Shown piece by piece: positions 14,601-24,345 of a stretch of 64,000 nt of DNA. The translations under genes and the position numbers were made by a program. Source of the DNA: Terebella lapidaria (Eukaryota; Annelida; Polychaeta; Terebellida; Terebellidae); assembly GCA_949152475.1 (NCBI GenBank), contig OX424569.1:18761170-18825169 (forward strand), read 5' to 3'. Numbering within the stretch: position 1 is the first letter of the stretch; every line of letters begins with the position of its first letter. The notes under the pieces were generated by a model. It made no database searches. It saw only the letters and a list, made by a program, of their open reading frames with translations, and had not been told where the DNA came from.

Positions 14601-17600
14601 TCAGTTAGTTTGGTGTTCATCCAATAACATTCATTCTTGATATTGTGAACCCTGAAATGTTTTACATCCTTTAGAATGTGCGAGTTTTGTGAGCAGAAAA
14701 ATCTTGAAATTGAAAGGTCGCAAATTTTAGTTTTTTCGTTATATAAGTTAATATAACAGTGCTTCAAATGTCCAGAAGCGATTGCAACGTTGTGAATATG
14801 CAATCTTTGACAGAGGCAATAGTTTTAGAGTTTACAGTATACCAAGCCAAATATATTTGCAATCTTTTTTCTTGCTAGATCTAGTACATTTGTTCATTTT
14901 GCTAACTTGGAAAAATTTGCAACCAGGCTTACCAGCAACTTCACTAGTGGGTAATCAAAGTTAATTATTGGCTTTTGTGTAAACAACAACATAATAAATG
15001 TGAACATAGAAATTAAAAAATTTATCTTGCATGGTTTATCTCCCCAATTATGGTCACATAGTGACTATGGGAAGGTGATGGAATATGCAAGCTTCTGTCC
15101 ACAGCGAACCACGAGGTTTGGGGACAAGAATTATTCTCCAACACTGTGGTAAAGGACTATGCCTCAAGTCCCCTGGAAGAGGGACATTCAGCTCCAACCA
15201 GCCACACAGACAACTCCATGTCACAGTCGAGAAGACTCAACTGATCCTGGCGTGCCAATGTTGTACTGTTCTTCTTGAATTATACGTAAGTTCTTTGTGT
15301 ACACTGGTAAACAAGAACTGCATATATATTATATATGTATATACACTTGCAATGCAGTATATAATATAGTCTGAAAACACATGTGTAGCTCAACATCAAG
15401 GCAAATGGTCACTATATAACACTAGAGAATGCTTGTTTGCCTTACAAGTGACGGTCGATTTTCTTGGCTTCACGGTAACGTTTCAGCAGTCGTCGCAGCA
15501 CTCTCATCCTGCGCATCCAGATGACTTTCTGCGGCATGCGAGCATTGCGCGTTCCCTTCCTCTTGCCGCGGCCTGTGTGACGTCCCTTCCTGCGAGCTTC
15601 GGTGTTCTTACGTACACGAGCTCGGGAGTGGACTGCCACGGGCTTACGGATGATCAAGCCATTCTTGATGAACTTACGGATGTTCTGTCCTGGCAAACAC
15701 AACACAAACAAGCTAATACCTTCAATTCTATACATTCATGATGTATAACAAAGATCAAGTATTTCACAGTGGTTTCAGTTGCCCTTGAATAACGATAAAT
15801 TACAGTGAAGAAGTTTGTGAGAACAGACTTACTGGAGTTGGCATTGGCGATCTCATTAGTCTCGTTAGGGTCCAGCCAGATTTTGTTCTTGCCACACTTC
15901 AGAACGGAAGCGGCAAGCCGCTTCTGTAGGCGTAGTGTACTGTAACAAAGACGGTCTGTCATTCAGTTATCTAAGGTCAAATTGAGAGGCAATCAATTAC
16001 ATCAGAACAACATTAATACAAGCAACACTGTCAACAGCACAACAAGGTGCATGTGGTGGTCACAAACAGTACATCGCTACATGTATCAACATCTGAAACT
16101 ACATTATGTAATCCCATATACTGTAAAAGGGGTTAATTTCGCGAGGGTATAAATTTCCTGAATTTGGGTGTTTGACCATTTCGCCGAGTTTCAATTTTGC
16201 CCAACAGGAATATCATATCAATGATTGCTAAATATTCACCAAGTTTTGTTCTTTCGGGTACTGTAAAAAATCGCCAAATTCAAACCATTGAAATAATCCC
16301 CTTTTGCAGGCCTTAAAAGACAAATTTCAAATTTTTTATCAATCATTGATTGATTGTATCTTGCATGGTTTATCTTCCCAATTACGGTCACATAGTGACT
16401 ATGGGAAGGTGATGGAATATGCAAGCTTCTGTCCACAGCAAACCACGAGGTTTAGGGACAAGAATTATTCTCCAACACTGTGGTAAAGGACTATGCCTCA
16501 AGTCCCCTGGAAGAGGGACATTCAGCTCCAACCAGCCACACAGACAACTCCATGTCACAGTCGAGAAGACTCAACTGATCTTGGAATGTCAATGTTGTTT
16601 TTCAACTCGTCAAAGGGACAAAAAGAACACAAATGGATAAAGTACCAGTCTGGGCTCATGTTGGCTCCACCAATCAGTGCCATGTTCTCTGTACCATGTG
16701 ACCACAGTTTTTAACCAATCACAGCCATTATGTCTTAGACCGCCCATGTTATCTTACATGCAACCCGCACAAGGGACTAGATCTACCAGAATAAGTTCAC
16801 TACCAGGTATTTTCGGGATTGGATTTGGAATTCAGCAGGCATCAATGGCAAATACTGACACTTGGCAGCCGAGTAATGAGGAGCTAAACATCACTCAAAC
16901 TGGACACGTGGTAATGTCTATGCAAGTCCACATAAGTGGGCCAAAAGTGGCACATATTAGATGTACCGAAACTAATTGACATTTTTTCCACCCATATCAT
17001 GTTGCCTTTCCATAGTTAGAAGCTTTAAAATTCAATGAGTGTGTAATAAGAGTTCTGGGTCAATTTAGTTACTAAGTATTGAAATTCCCATATTTTTCAG
17101 ATGAAAAAAAAAGCAACGAAACAAGTCACCATAGAACTCTTTCAATTATTATTTTCATCCTGAAATTGTGTTTATCCCAATGTAGCCTATATTATGAATA
17201 TATAGGGAATATTTAGTAAATATGGGAATATTCTGTAGTAAGTGATCGAAAGGTGTGTAAACTGCTGTTTTCATATCACAATATTAGTATAATATACATA
17301 TTATGGGTGTTGTAATTTGAATACAATATACGGCTAAATCATGGCTTCAATTCAAGGAAAAAACCCAAGGGTTATGGCCGCCACCGGGCAATATATAGTT
17401 GCCAGCAATGGCTCACAGAGCCAGGCAGTAAAGCTGAATAAAAAGCGAGGTACTGCCGGACTATACAAAAAATGTTATAAAAATCTATTAAGTCATGAAT
17501 AACATACACAAACTGAGTAAATAAAGATAGTACTCCCATCCTTCCACATGCCGATAGTTTCACTTCCAAAAATATTTTATTTCATCCTCAACTTCTGAAA

Positions 17601-19460
17601 TAGTTGTGCTAAACCAAATTTTGGCTGATTTGGTATCATTTAGAAGATGGAAACTTACTTTCAAATGCCGAGTTGTATATTTGTGTATCAAACATCAGAG
17701 ACCCCTAGCGAATGACAGCCGACAGACGAAAATGGCCAGTGGGAAAAACGAAATTACACCTCGTTTGAGACTGTGGAAGTTTCTTGTATAAAACTCGCTT
17801 CATCGAAGTAGAACTGCTGCTAATAAAGAGATTATAGGTAACTGGAACTAATTATACCCAAAGATTCCGGCATTTAATGGAAATTAATAAACTGCAAAGC
17901 CAACATCATTGTTTATTGTCTGGATGATGGATCTGTGAGCCATTCCTGGCAAAATATATGGCCACCCTATTGATCAGCTGATTATAAGGACAGAACAAGT
18001 CACAACATTTTTTTGCAATCAATAGGCAGCCATACCCTGCACACTCCGAAATGGGAAGTCCCCAAAAGGGACTCCATCCACTGATCCATGAACTGATGAA
18101 ACATTACTGCTGAACAATGTTACATCCAGATTAGTGCCAGAACGAGTAGGCGAGTACTCGTTGACGAGTCCGAAATTGCTATTAGATCTACTCGGTTCCT
18201 ATTTCACTACTTGAGTACTCGTTATAGACAATAAATCGGCCTTGTGTCACGAAATATTGATGCTAAACTACAATGGAAAATCCTAATCCATGGAAAATTA
18301 TATTTGAATCAACTGTAATCCTCAATTCCTCATCTGTGTTCAATACGTTAGGCCTTGATCATGTGAATGGATAGAAGACTGAGAACTGCTGGAAAGTTTC
18401 ACAAGTACTCGGTTCTGGTTCGATTCCCTTGCCACGAGTACTCGGTTCCTATTTTTACTATACTCTGATTTTTCTAACTGGTTTACACAGTTTTTCGCTG
18501 ATATTTTTGCGATGCTAAATGCTATCGTTCTATAACTTGGCATACTTCACCTGAGAGTCAAACGGCAATTATTTACCAAATTTCACTCTTATCACGAAAA
18601 TTGACGAAGTTGGCAATCTACCCCTATGTTAAATTTAGCCCTGTCATTTAATTTCTGGGTCCGCACATAATTTCGTGCATTTGCTCGGTTTTGTAGTAGT
18701 GCAATCTTTCAAAATCAACATGTTTGTGTAGAATACATCCCAATGTGTCATCAGGTTTAAAATTACAACAATACTTCGAATCCTGGTGGATGTAAACAGG
18801 ATCAAATCCTCGAATAAGCTCAGATTTCTCGAGATCCCGTTTTTGGCTAAAATTTAACATTGGGGTAGATTGCCAACTTCTTCAATTATTGCGATAGAAG
18901 TCTGAAATTTGGTAGAAAATTGCCGTTTGTCTCCGAGGTGAAGTATGCCAAGTTATAGAACGATACCATTTACCATCGCAAAGATATCATCAAAAACCAG
19001 TGTAAACAAGTTAGAAAAATCAGAGTATACACTGTACTCGTTCCGCCGCCACTAATCAACATTCACGGCAGTCCCCTCAGTCTCCTTGTCCTGGACCATG
19101 ATGATGAGAGGCTAGGAGTACAAATTCAGACACAAGGAAAAGATATGTGAAGAACCTAAGATTAGCCGTCTCAACTGTTCAATCTATATCACAATTACTC
19201 AAAATATATCACACAAAAAGTGGTCAAGTAAAAAGACTGGTGGATCGTAGAATTCATGGTAAACACGTGTGAGCAAAAACTCTGAAGGAGCGTGGTTGGT
19301 TTGACCAAAAATGTCACATATTTTGCCGTATTGACTCTTAAAATGTATATTGGTATGATTGGCACATCATTCACAAATTATTTGTACTTCTATTTTTGGG
19401 TGTTTATGACGCAGAAATTGTTAGATTCACAAATATATTCTGAACAAAATTGCACCTCAT
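11621..19460 (-). CDS. RPL19: 60S ribosomal protein L19 (eL19), five exons
   Basis: This is a structural protein of the large ribosomal subunit. Minus-strand exons: 19456-19460 (ATG AG), 15833-15939, 15446-15689, 11880-11990 and 11621-11750. They join in frame with GT-AG introns to give 597 bp, 198 aa plus stop (human 196 aa). Recognisable blocks are [71 protein letters not shown] and, near the end, the basic helix [20 protein letters not shown]. Exon 1 codes only Met plus two bases and is inferred from phase (split Ser codon), the donor GTGCAA and a pyrimidine-rich leader. Tiny first exons are usual for ribosomal protein genes. Intron lengths are 3516, 143, 3455 and 129 bp. Introns 1 and 3 hold snoRNA-like copies on the same strand. 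Exons 2-5 are near certain; exon 1 is probable. Confidence 0.93.
12197..12328 (-). ncRNA. H/ACA snoRNA-like copy 1 (RPL19 intron 3)
   Basis: On the minus strand this 132-nt segment starts CCACAG and closes a 5' domain with CTGTGG. H box ACAGAA follows, then a 3' hairpin with outer stem CTTGCAT/ATGCAAG, inner stem CTTCCC/GGGGAG and tip GTCAC-TAT-GTGAC. ACA sits three bases before the 3' end. The base of the inner stem is 15-16 nt from ACA, as the H/ACA pseudouridylation pocket requires. Here the tail reads GCTACATGT, so ACA is kept. The 5' domain folds less convincingly. Host and strand (ribosomal protein gene, sense) match the usual snoRNA arrangement. Confidence 0.55.
12901..13032 (-). ncRNA. 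H/ACA snoRNA-like copy 2 (RPL19 intron 3)
   Basis: 132 nt, the same architecture as the other copies: CCACAG/CTGTGG 5' stem, ACAGAA H box, CTTGCAT/ATGCAAG 3' stem, and tail GATACATTT with ACA exactly three bases from the end. This is the best preserved copy and a good reference for the family. Confidence 0.58.
13605..13736 (-). ncRNA. H/ACA snoRNA-like copy 3 (RPL19 intron 3)
   Basis: 132 nt. H box ACAGAA, both 3' stems and the ACA box (tail GATACATTT) are intact. The DNA on its plus-strand right side (13850-14298) differs from that of copies 1, 2 and 4, so conservation of this segment is not simply that of the whole array unit. Confidence 0.56.
13938..14137. mobile_element. MITE, ACTGTAAAA family, 200 bp
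   Basis: Inverted ends ACCGTAAAAAGACCGAC and (reverse strand) ACTGTAAAATGACTGAG bound 200 bp with the internal phrase GCCAAATAAATCACTC near the right end. It sits in the divergent spacer of the RPL19 intron 3 array. Relatives lie at 16120-16310 and 32046-32239. Confidence 0.65.
14299..14430 (-). ncRNA. H/ACA snoRNA-like copy 4 (RPL19 intron 3)
   Basis: 132 nt with intact H box ACAGAA, CTTGCAT/ATGCAAG stem, inner stem and ACA box (tail GATACATTT). Confidence 0.55.
15018..15149 (-). ncRNA. H/ACA snoRNA-like copy 5, ACA box altered
   Basis: 132 nt. The stems are intact, but the 3' tail reads GATAAATTT, so the ACA box has become AAA, and the 5' stem region has GTTCGCTGTGG instead of GTTTGCTGTGG. 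It lies nearest to exon 3 at the edge of the array. It may be a decaying copy. Confidence 0.4.
16120..16310. mobile_element. MITE, ACTGTAAAA family, 190 bp
   Basis: Left end ACTGTAAAAGGGGTTAATTTC and right end (reversed) CTGCAAAAGGGGATTATTTC match at most positions. It is noncoding and lies in RPL19 intron 1, about 40 bp from snoRNA-like copy 6. Confidence 0.65.
16352..16483 (-). ncRNA. H/ACA snoRNA-like copy 6 (RPL19 intron 1)
   Basis: 132 nt, alone in intron 1 with flanks unlike the array. ACA is kept (GATACAATC). The inner stem reads CTTCCC/GGGAAG, where other copies have GGGGAG. The change turns a G-U pair into A-U, so pairing is preserved, which supports a folded RNA product. Confidence 0.55.
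16640..18128. other. RPL19 intron 1, plain AT-rich sequence
   Basis: I recognise no gene, RNA or clear repeat here. Short open frames do not resemble proteins. Confidence 0.5.
18129..19057. mobile_element. Foldback element of about 930 bp in RPL19 intron 1
   Basis: Outer ends GATTAGTGCCAGAACGAGTA and (reversed) GATTAGTGGCGGCGGAACGA correspond. Inside, 18453-18645 and 18846-19035 form long inverted arms: TATACTCTGATTTTTCTAAC to TAAATTTAGCC pairs with GGCTAAAATTTAACAT to GTTAGAAAAATCAGAGTATA. Arms are about 190 bp, spacer about 200 bp. The left end has extra GAGTACTCG palindromes. It is noncoding; the superfamily is not determined, although 5'-TAGTG ends would not exclude hAT. Confidence 0.7.
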
Positions 19461-19565
19461 CTTGCTGGGCACCACACCATGGAAAAAGAGGGAGTGAACC
19501 GGTCATTTCCGGTATGACGTCAGGAGACAAAATAGTTCCTTAAACCCTGGTCAATATAATTGTCG
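19456..19565 (-). promoter_or_regulatory. Probable RPL19 exon 1, 5'TOP start and promoter
   Basis: Read on the minus strand, a pyrimidine run CTCTTTTTCC (19481-19490) lies just upstream of CCCAGCAAG-ATG-AG followed by donor GTGC. This fits a 5'TOP transcription start typical of ribosomal protein mRNAs. Upstream are CCGGAAAT (19505-19512, ETS/GABP-like) and TGACGTCA (about 19515-19522, CRE/ATF), both common in animal ribosomal protein promoters. No TATA box is seen. One oddity is an ATG just after the pyrimidine run, which would make a short upstream reading frame if the start lies that far out. The placement is inference from signals, not proof. Confidence 0.55.
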
Positions 19566-19811
19566 TCATGGACTATTTTATCAAGTTATATCTACGAAAG
19601 ATATTTCGCGATTTAGTTCTGATTGTTGAAATGCGCGGTTTGTAGCACACTTGTTGCATGGATCACAAACAAACTTGACAAGCATTGCGCAATAATTTGA
19701 GTTATATTGACACCTAGCGAATGAACGAGACGCAAAGTTGCTCAACGCTGCCCTCTGGCGAATAGTAACGAGATAATTTTTTATATATAAATACCGTCAT
19801 AAAATAAGACC

Positions 19812-20283
19812 AAGGGTTGAAATGACCAATTATTGTCTGCATTTAAATCAATGTTAAATTGGGCAACTTCGGGTGTGCGTTTCACCTTTCCAAAAAAAAA
19901 TTAGGGCTTAACGGTTGACAGGGTGTGATAGTATAATCATAGTACTTCAATAAAATCTAGGTCACTATAGAGCATGATAGTACCAATTTTTCATAAAATG
20001 ACGTTGAACAGGACCCCTGTCAATTTAGCTCGTTTTCAGATCCCAATTGCCGACATAGCATACATTCAGCAAAACCTTTCTCTACTCCAAATCCCGGGGA
20101 ATACCAACGGAATTTTTGCTTTTCCCAAAACCAGACTTCCACACGCGCAAAATAAACCAGCACGTGGATCAATATCGCTTCGCGTTGTCTCCCTAGGCAA
20201 CCATACATCTGGCGAAATGACGTCACTTAAAACGGAATCCTCAATGTGTGAGGCATCCCCAAGTCTATTTCTGGCTTATACCC
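19812..20283 (-). repeat. Lone inverted 472-bp piece of the 1337-bp satellite
   Basis: The reverse complement matches satellite positions 1270-1741 base for base in length (472 bp), with a few substitutions (for example GGGATCTG for GCGATCTG). One edge coincides with the point where the main array stops (after TTTCAACCCTT). The copy is flanked by the 8-bp direct repeat CCAAGGGT (19810-19817 and 20284-20291). It lies about 250 bp upstream of the RPL19 promoter. Confidence 0.9.
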
Positions 20284-20454
20284 CCAAGGGTCATGTACAA
20301 ATTTAAAGCTTCTTAGATAATATGTTATTATGCAGAGCATAGAGACGCAGCGAGTGGAAAAGCAGGTTTCTTGTAGATCTCTATACCTGTAAAAATTATT
20401 ATCATTGATATAATATATATTTATATTGCTGTACTGGTAGGTCTAGACCTAGAA

Positions 20455-21058
20455 CAGCCTGAGCGACGCGGAGCGTCTGAGATGGCTGTCATTCACCCTC
20501 GGGACGGAAATCGTTTGGACATCTTTTCAACTAAAAAATCAAAATCTTACACAACTGTACCTTCTAGGCCTCATCTATATACCGAGAGGACATAGGGGAT
20601 ACATATTTGACAAACAATCAATGATTTTATCCCTGAAATATCCCAACTTGAAATCGCGAACCGGATTGTGACAACTTGACACATCTCATGGGCGCATCCA
20701 TTTTTTTCAGCTGTATTGACCTCACAATTCACTAGGTGGTGCCACTTCTCATTATCTGAGATCGAGTTGTGGCGCCACCAAGCGAATTTGATGTCATACT
20801 ATTGGGAAAATGGATAAACCCATGGCCCGGCCAAGAGCTTGTCAAAATCTGGTTCGCGTTTTCAAGTTGGGATATTTCAATAATAAAGTCATTGATTGTT
20901 TGTCAAATATGTATCCCCTATGTCCTATCGGTATATAGATGAGGCCTAGAAGGTACAGTTGTGTAAGATTTTGATTTTTTAGTTGAAAAGATGTCCAAAC
21001 GATTTCCGTCCCGAGGGTGAATGACAGCCATCTCAGACGCTCCGCGTCGCTCAGGCTG
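20455..21058. mobile_element. Foldback element, 604 bp, arms of about 255 bp
   Basis: The left arm, 20455-20710 (CAGCCTGAGCGACGCGGAGC onward), is repeated in reverse at 20808-21058 with high identity, ending GCTCCGCGTCGCTCAGGCTG. The spacer of about 100 bp itself contains a small inverted pair, GTGGTGCCAC and GTGGCGCCAC. No coding capacity. A transcript would fold into a near-perfect long hairpin. Confidence 0.85.
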
Positions 21059-22188
21059 GACCTAGAATAGTGTGAAAAATAGCGAGTAATACTGGCAAGC
21101 AGTTGAAAAACAATCTGTCTGAATCAGGCTCATGGAGTCATGGACAGTCAGTAGGCCTAGATCTATGTGTGTAACAATGAAACTAAAAAAACACTTTGAT
21201 CATCACCAATCGTTGTTATTGTATCTAAATATTCAGAATATTCTAACATATTGACATGAAGTTGTGTTAAATGCTTTGAACACCCCCAAAATGTTGACAA
21301 ATTTAGAACAAATGGCTGGCATGCAGAGAATGCACTCACTGATTCAGCAGCACTGTAACCTAAAGACGAGATGAACAACAACGGTAAGATAGCCGTAACC
21401 TCAAGATGCAACAATTATATTAGTACTATAGGAGATGGAATGGGAGTCAAATTACTCCAGACTTCTGACTTGAGTTTTGATGGGTAGGAAAGGTGACCCA
21501 GTATGGGCGATATTTGTCCCCCTAGATAATCAATATAAAGATTGAGTTTATGAGTAACAATACACAACATCATAAATGCAGAATTTTCATCATGACCATT
21601 GTTATTTATTAACATAACAACTTACTATATATAAGAAACTACCTGGGAATACATATTGTCCAAGACTGCATGAGATTCAATGGATATTATGTGACTAGAA
21701 TTTCGTGAGAGAAATACACTTAAAACAGTACTTATAATGAAGTTTTTAGTTGATTAAAAAAAAACATTTTTCATAATCGTTTTTAATCGTTTCAATTGCC
21801 CACTGACATGAAATTCAATACGCCATGTGTAACCCATGAGCAATTTCTGTGAACTTTGATAATCAGCGATAAGATGTATCAGTAGCACAAAGTGTTAAAA
21901 GGCAGATAAAGACAACCACATACTAGTTGTGTTGTGAATAAACTTTCCAACAAAAAACTTTCTTTCACAACCAATTGTCATATTTATATCCATACACTAA
22001 CTACTAGTATAGAGGAATAGCTGATGTCAAAATTGCCCGGGAGATTCATCTGATGACCTGCCAATTCAAGACAACAGATCAAGACAATATACTTATTATT
22101 GGAGCCAACAATATGCCTATGCAGTGTCAAGCACCACTCCAAAGAATTTCTATAGAAAATCTTTGACCACACACACAAACAGGAATAT
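21059..22188. other. AT-rich stretch without recognised gene
   Basis: I see no protein domain, RNA gene or long repeat. Open frames are short and their composition is non-coding in appearance. Confidence 0.5.
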
Positions 22189-22763
22189 GGAAGCCCATAG
22201 GTAACAGGTGCGGGAAAAAAATTTGATGTTTTTCCTATTAAAAACCTTGCACGTTCGAACGTAGAAAGTTCAAAACTACCACGTTCGCACGTGGAAGTAT
22301 TTAGCGTTATCACGTTCGCACGTGAAAGCATTTGATGCTACCACACCCAAATATTTGCACATGCGAACGTGGTAGCTCCTGAAGTTTCCACGTGCGAACG
22401 TGAAAGCGTTAAATACTTCCACGTGTGAACGTGGTAACTTCCACGTGTGAACGCAATAGCCTTAACTGTTCCCACGTGCGAACGTGATAGTAGGGACGCC
22501 TAGCAATCCGTACGTATATGGGAACGGATACGTAAACGTTGTCGACACTGCCAGTATCATATATGCAAATGCGTCATTTACGCAGAAATACCCCCTGGAT
22601 ATCTAGCAAATGGTGATGTCACCATGTCGTTGACGTATACGTTCCCGTACACGTACGGATTGCTAGGGGTCCCTAGTGTTAAATGCTTCCACGTTCGAAC
22701 GTGCTAGCTTTTTGCTGGAAAAGACATAGAAAATTTTCATGCGCATGTCACCTATGGGCTTCC
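22189..22763. mobile_element. Foldback element made of CACGTTCG palindromes
   Basis: Terminal inverted repeats GGAAGCCCATAGGT (22189-22202) and ACCTATGGGCTTCC (22750-22763) bound 575 bp. Inside, about ten imperfect palindromes of the type CACGTTCGAACGTG or CACGTTCGCACGTGGAAG recur, each holding ACGT cores and often the CACGTG E-box. A second inverted-repeat unit (22491-22675) is nested within. Confidence 0.8.
22491..22675. mobile_element. Nested inverted-repeat element, 185 bp
   Basis: The left arm, starting TAGGGACGCCTAGCAATCCG, is mirrored by the right arm ending CGGATTGCTAGGGGTCCCTA. Arms are about 48 bp and the centre is unrelated to the surrounding CACGTTCG repeats. It looks like an insertion into the outer foldback element. 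Confidence 0.7.
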
Positions 22764-23837
22764 GTACAGGGAAATCAAGAACGAATGAAATTATAAGCAA
22801 TGGCAGTGATGCGGATTACATCAAACAGGGATTTTACTGCACAATATTGTGGAAACAACGCCTACTGGATGACTATTCAATTTGAAGGTGTGAAAGTGTC
22901 GGTCACACTGAACATACCTCTGCTCAACATTGAATCTGTAAAATCGTGGTTATAGCATATTATTCTTCATAATATCATGTATACAATGGACAAATTTTAT
23001 CGTCATGATTATTTGTGACTATTACATATTGCATGTATCAAACATTTTGAATTCATTTTTCTTTTTTTTTGTTCAAGAATAGCAGTCCGAAATGGCTTTG
23101 TTTTGTTCATCACTCGTCAATATATCGGAGTAGTTGATTGTAAGAGATACACGTAAGAGTAAGAGAAACACAATTATGTCAGTTTAATTTTGACAGCACA
23201 TATATCTTTTTGTTGTTATCGGTCTGGTTTCCTATTGTGACAATAAAATTGAGTGAAACACTGACTGAAGTCTGTTTTATTTGATCAGCAAAGAACACGG
23301 TAAGCCTATTTGACATGGGGAGGTTTTATTTTTTCTTCCAAAGGTACTCGGCATGAATGGAATTACCTACAAAGTAATGGGTGTTTAATTTTCTTCCTTA
23401 TACTAGAATAACTGTGTGTATCGCCAAGTGTATGTCAGGCTCCAGTCTTTTGTGGATATCAAAAAGTTTCTGCTAACATGTGTAAAATACCTATAGCCGT
23501 GGTAACGGAAAATAGATATGTTCTAGTATGAATGTTCAAGAATTGAATTCATTAATCAGCAAGATATGTCATTATACCAGTTCAATATTTGGAAGAAAAT
23601 AATGTTGGGCAATATTTATTGAGTATTTTTTTCTGTGCTTGCAAGCAGTAATTTCAGCGAAAATTGCATAATTCACCATCCAGCATGAGGCAGTCAAAAA
23701 CCCTTTGCGTTTTGGAACAGAAGGGGCCAAAGTTCTAGAATATACGCACGAATACGGCATAACTCACTATTGTTGTCATATACTCGTATACAGTAGTAGG
23801 CATACACCAGTATACATGTACATGTACACGGTGGCCA
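22764..23837. other. AT-rich stretch without recognised gene
   Basis: No domain was recognised. A plus-strand AATAAA near 23245 followed by T- and GT-rich sequence could be a 3' end, but no coding exon is visible upstream, so I do not call a gene. Confidence 0.45.
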
Positions 23838-24345
23838 CGGTGGCTAGGCATTACGCGTTATTCAGGGAGTGTCGCGTAAAATCGTGAGTATTACGCGTTA
23901 TTGGTGAGGAAATGGCACAGGAAACGACATAGGTCCCCACTTCAAATGAGGAAAATCAATGAAAAAGTTCAGTTTCTTCCTAAAATTTTGTTTCCACGGA
24001 ACATCCCAATGAGTAAACATTGCGTAGGCTACTATGAACTACTTGTATACATCGTTATATTTACGAAAATGGACACACAGTTCGTGACAACACCCGCACG
24101 CTTGCGACTAGTTTGTGAAATATCATCGGCTATCAATTGAAACCAACAAAGCGCATGTTTGTAAATCATAGAATGCTCGGTGAAATCTTTCTTTATTGTT
24201 ACACAACGCAACCAGTTGTTTTAATAGAGTATTCTATTAACTGAGAAGCTTTTTATGGTTTACGCGTATCAGCCTGAGGGGTAGGTAGTTCATGGTAAGC
24301 TGACGCGAAATTAGCTCCCACGAAATCTTATCCAGTGCAATTTTA

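Larger units (their letters stand above)
12197..15262. repeat. Tandem array (about 700 bp) in RPL19 intron 3
   Basis: A conserved block of about 243 bp recurs at spacings of 704, 704, 694 and 719 bp (starts near 12197, 12901, 13605, 14299 and 15018). Copies 1, 2 and 4 are followed by the same spacer of about 460 bp (for example 12441-12900). The spacer after copy 3 (13850-14298) is unrelated and carries a 200-bp MITE. Copy 5 runs into unique intron sequence before exon 3. Conservation of the block begins at the ACA box of the snoRNA-like part and ends at CAATGTTG on the plus strand. A sixth block sits alone in intron 1 (16352-16597) with different flanks. Confidence 0.9.

Noticed and set aside
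16661-16675. Alternative ATGAG start (minus strand) for RPL19 exon 1
   Set aside because: Not followed by GT, so it cannot serve as a donor; only 19456-19460 combines ATGAG, GT and a pyrimidine-rich leader.
18400-18430. tRNA-like T-arm (GGTTCGATTCC)
   Set aside because: Flanking bases do not form the T stem, and no D arm, anticodon arm or acceptor stem can be found.
22840-23260. 3' end of an unidentified plus-strand gene (AATAAA near 23245)
   Set aside because: No coding exon or splice pattern could be found upstream; the hexamer is common in AT-rich DNA.
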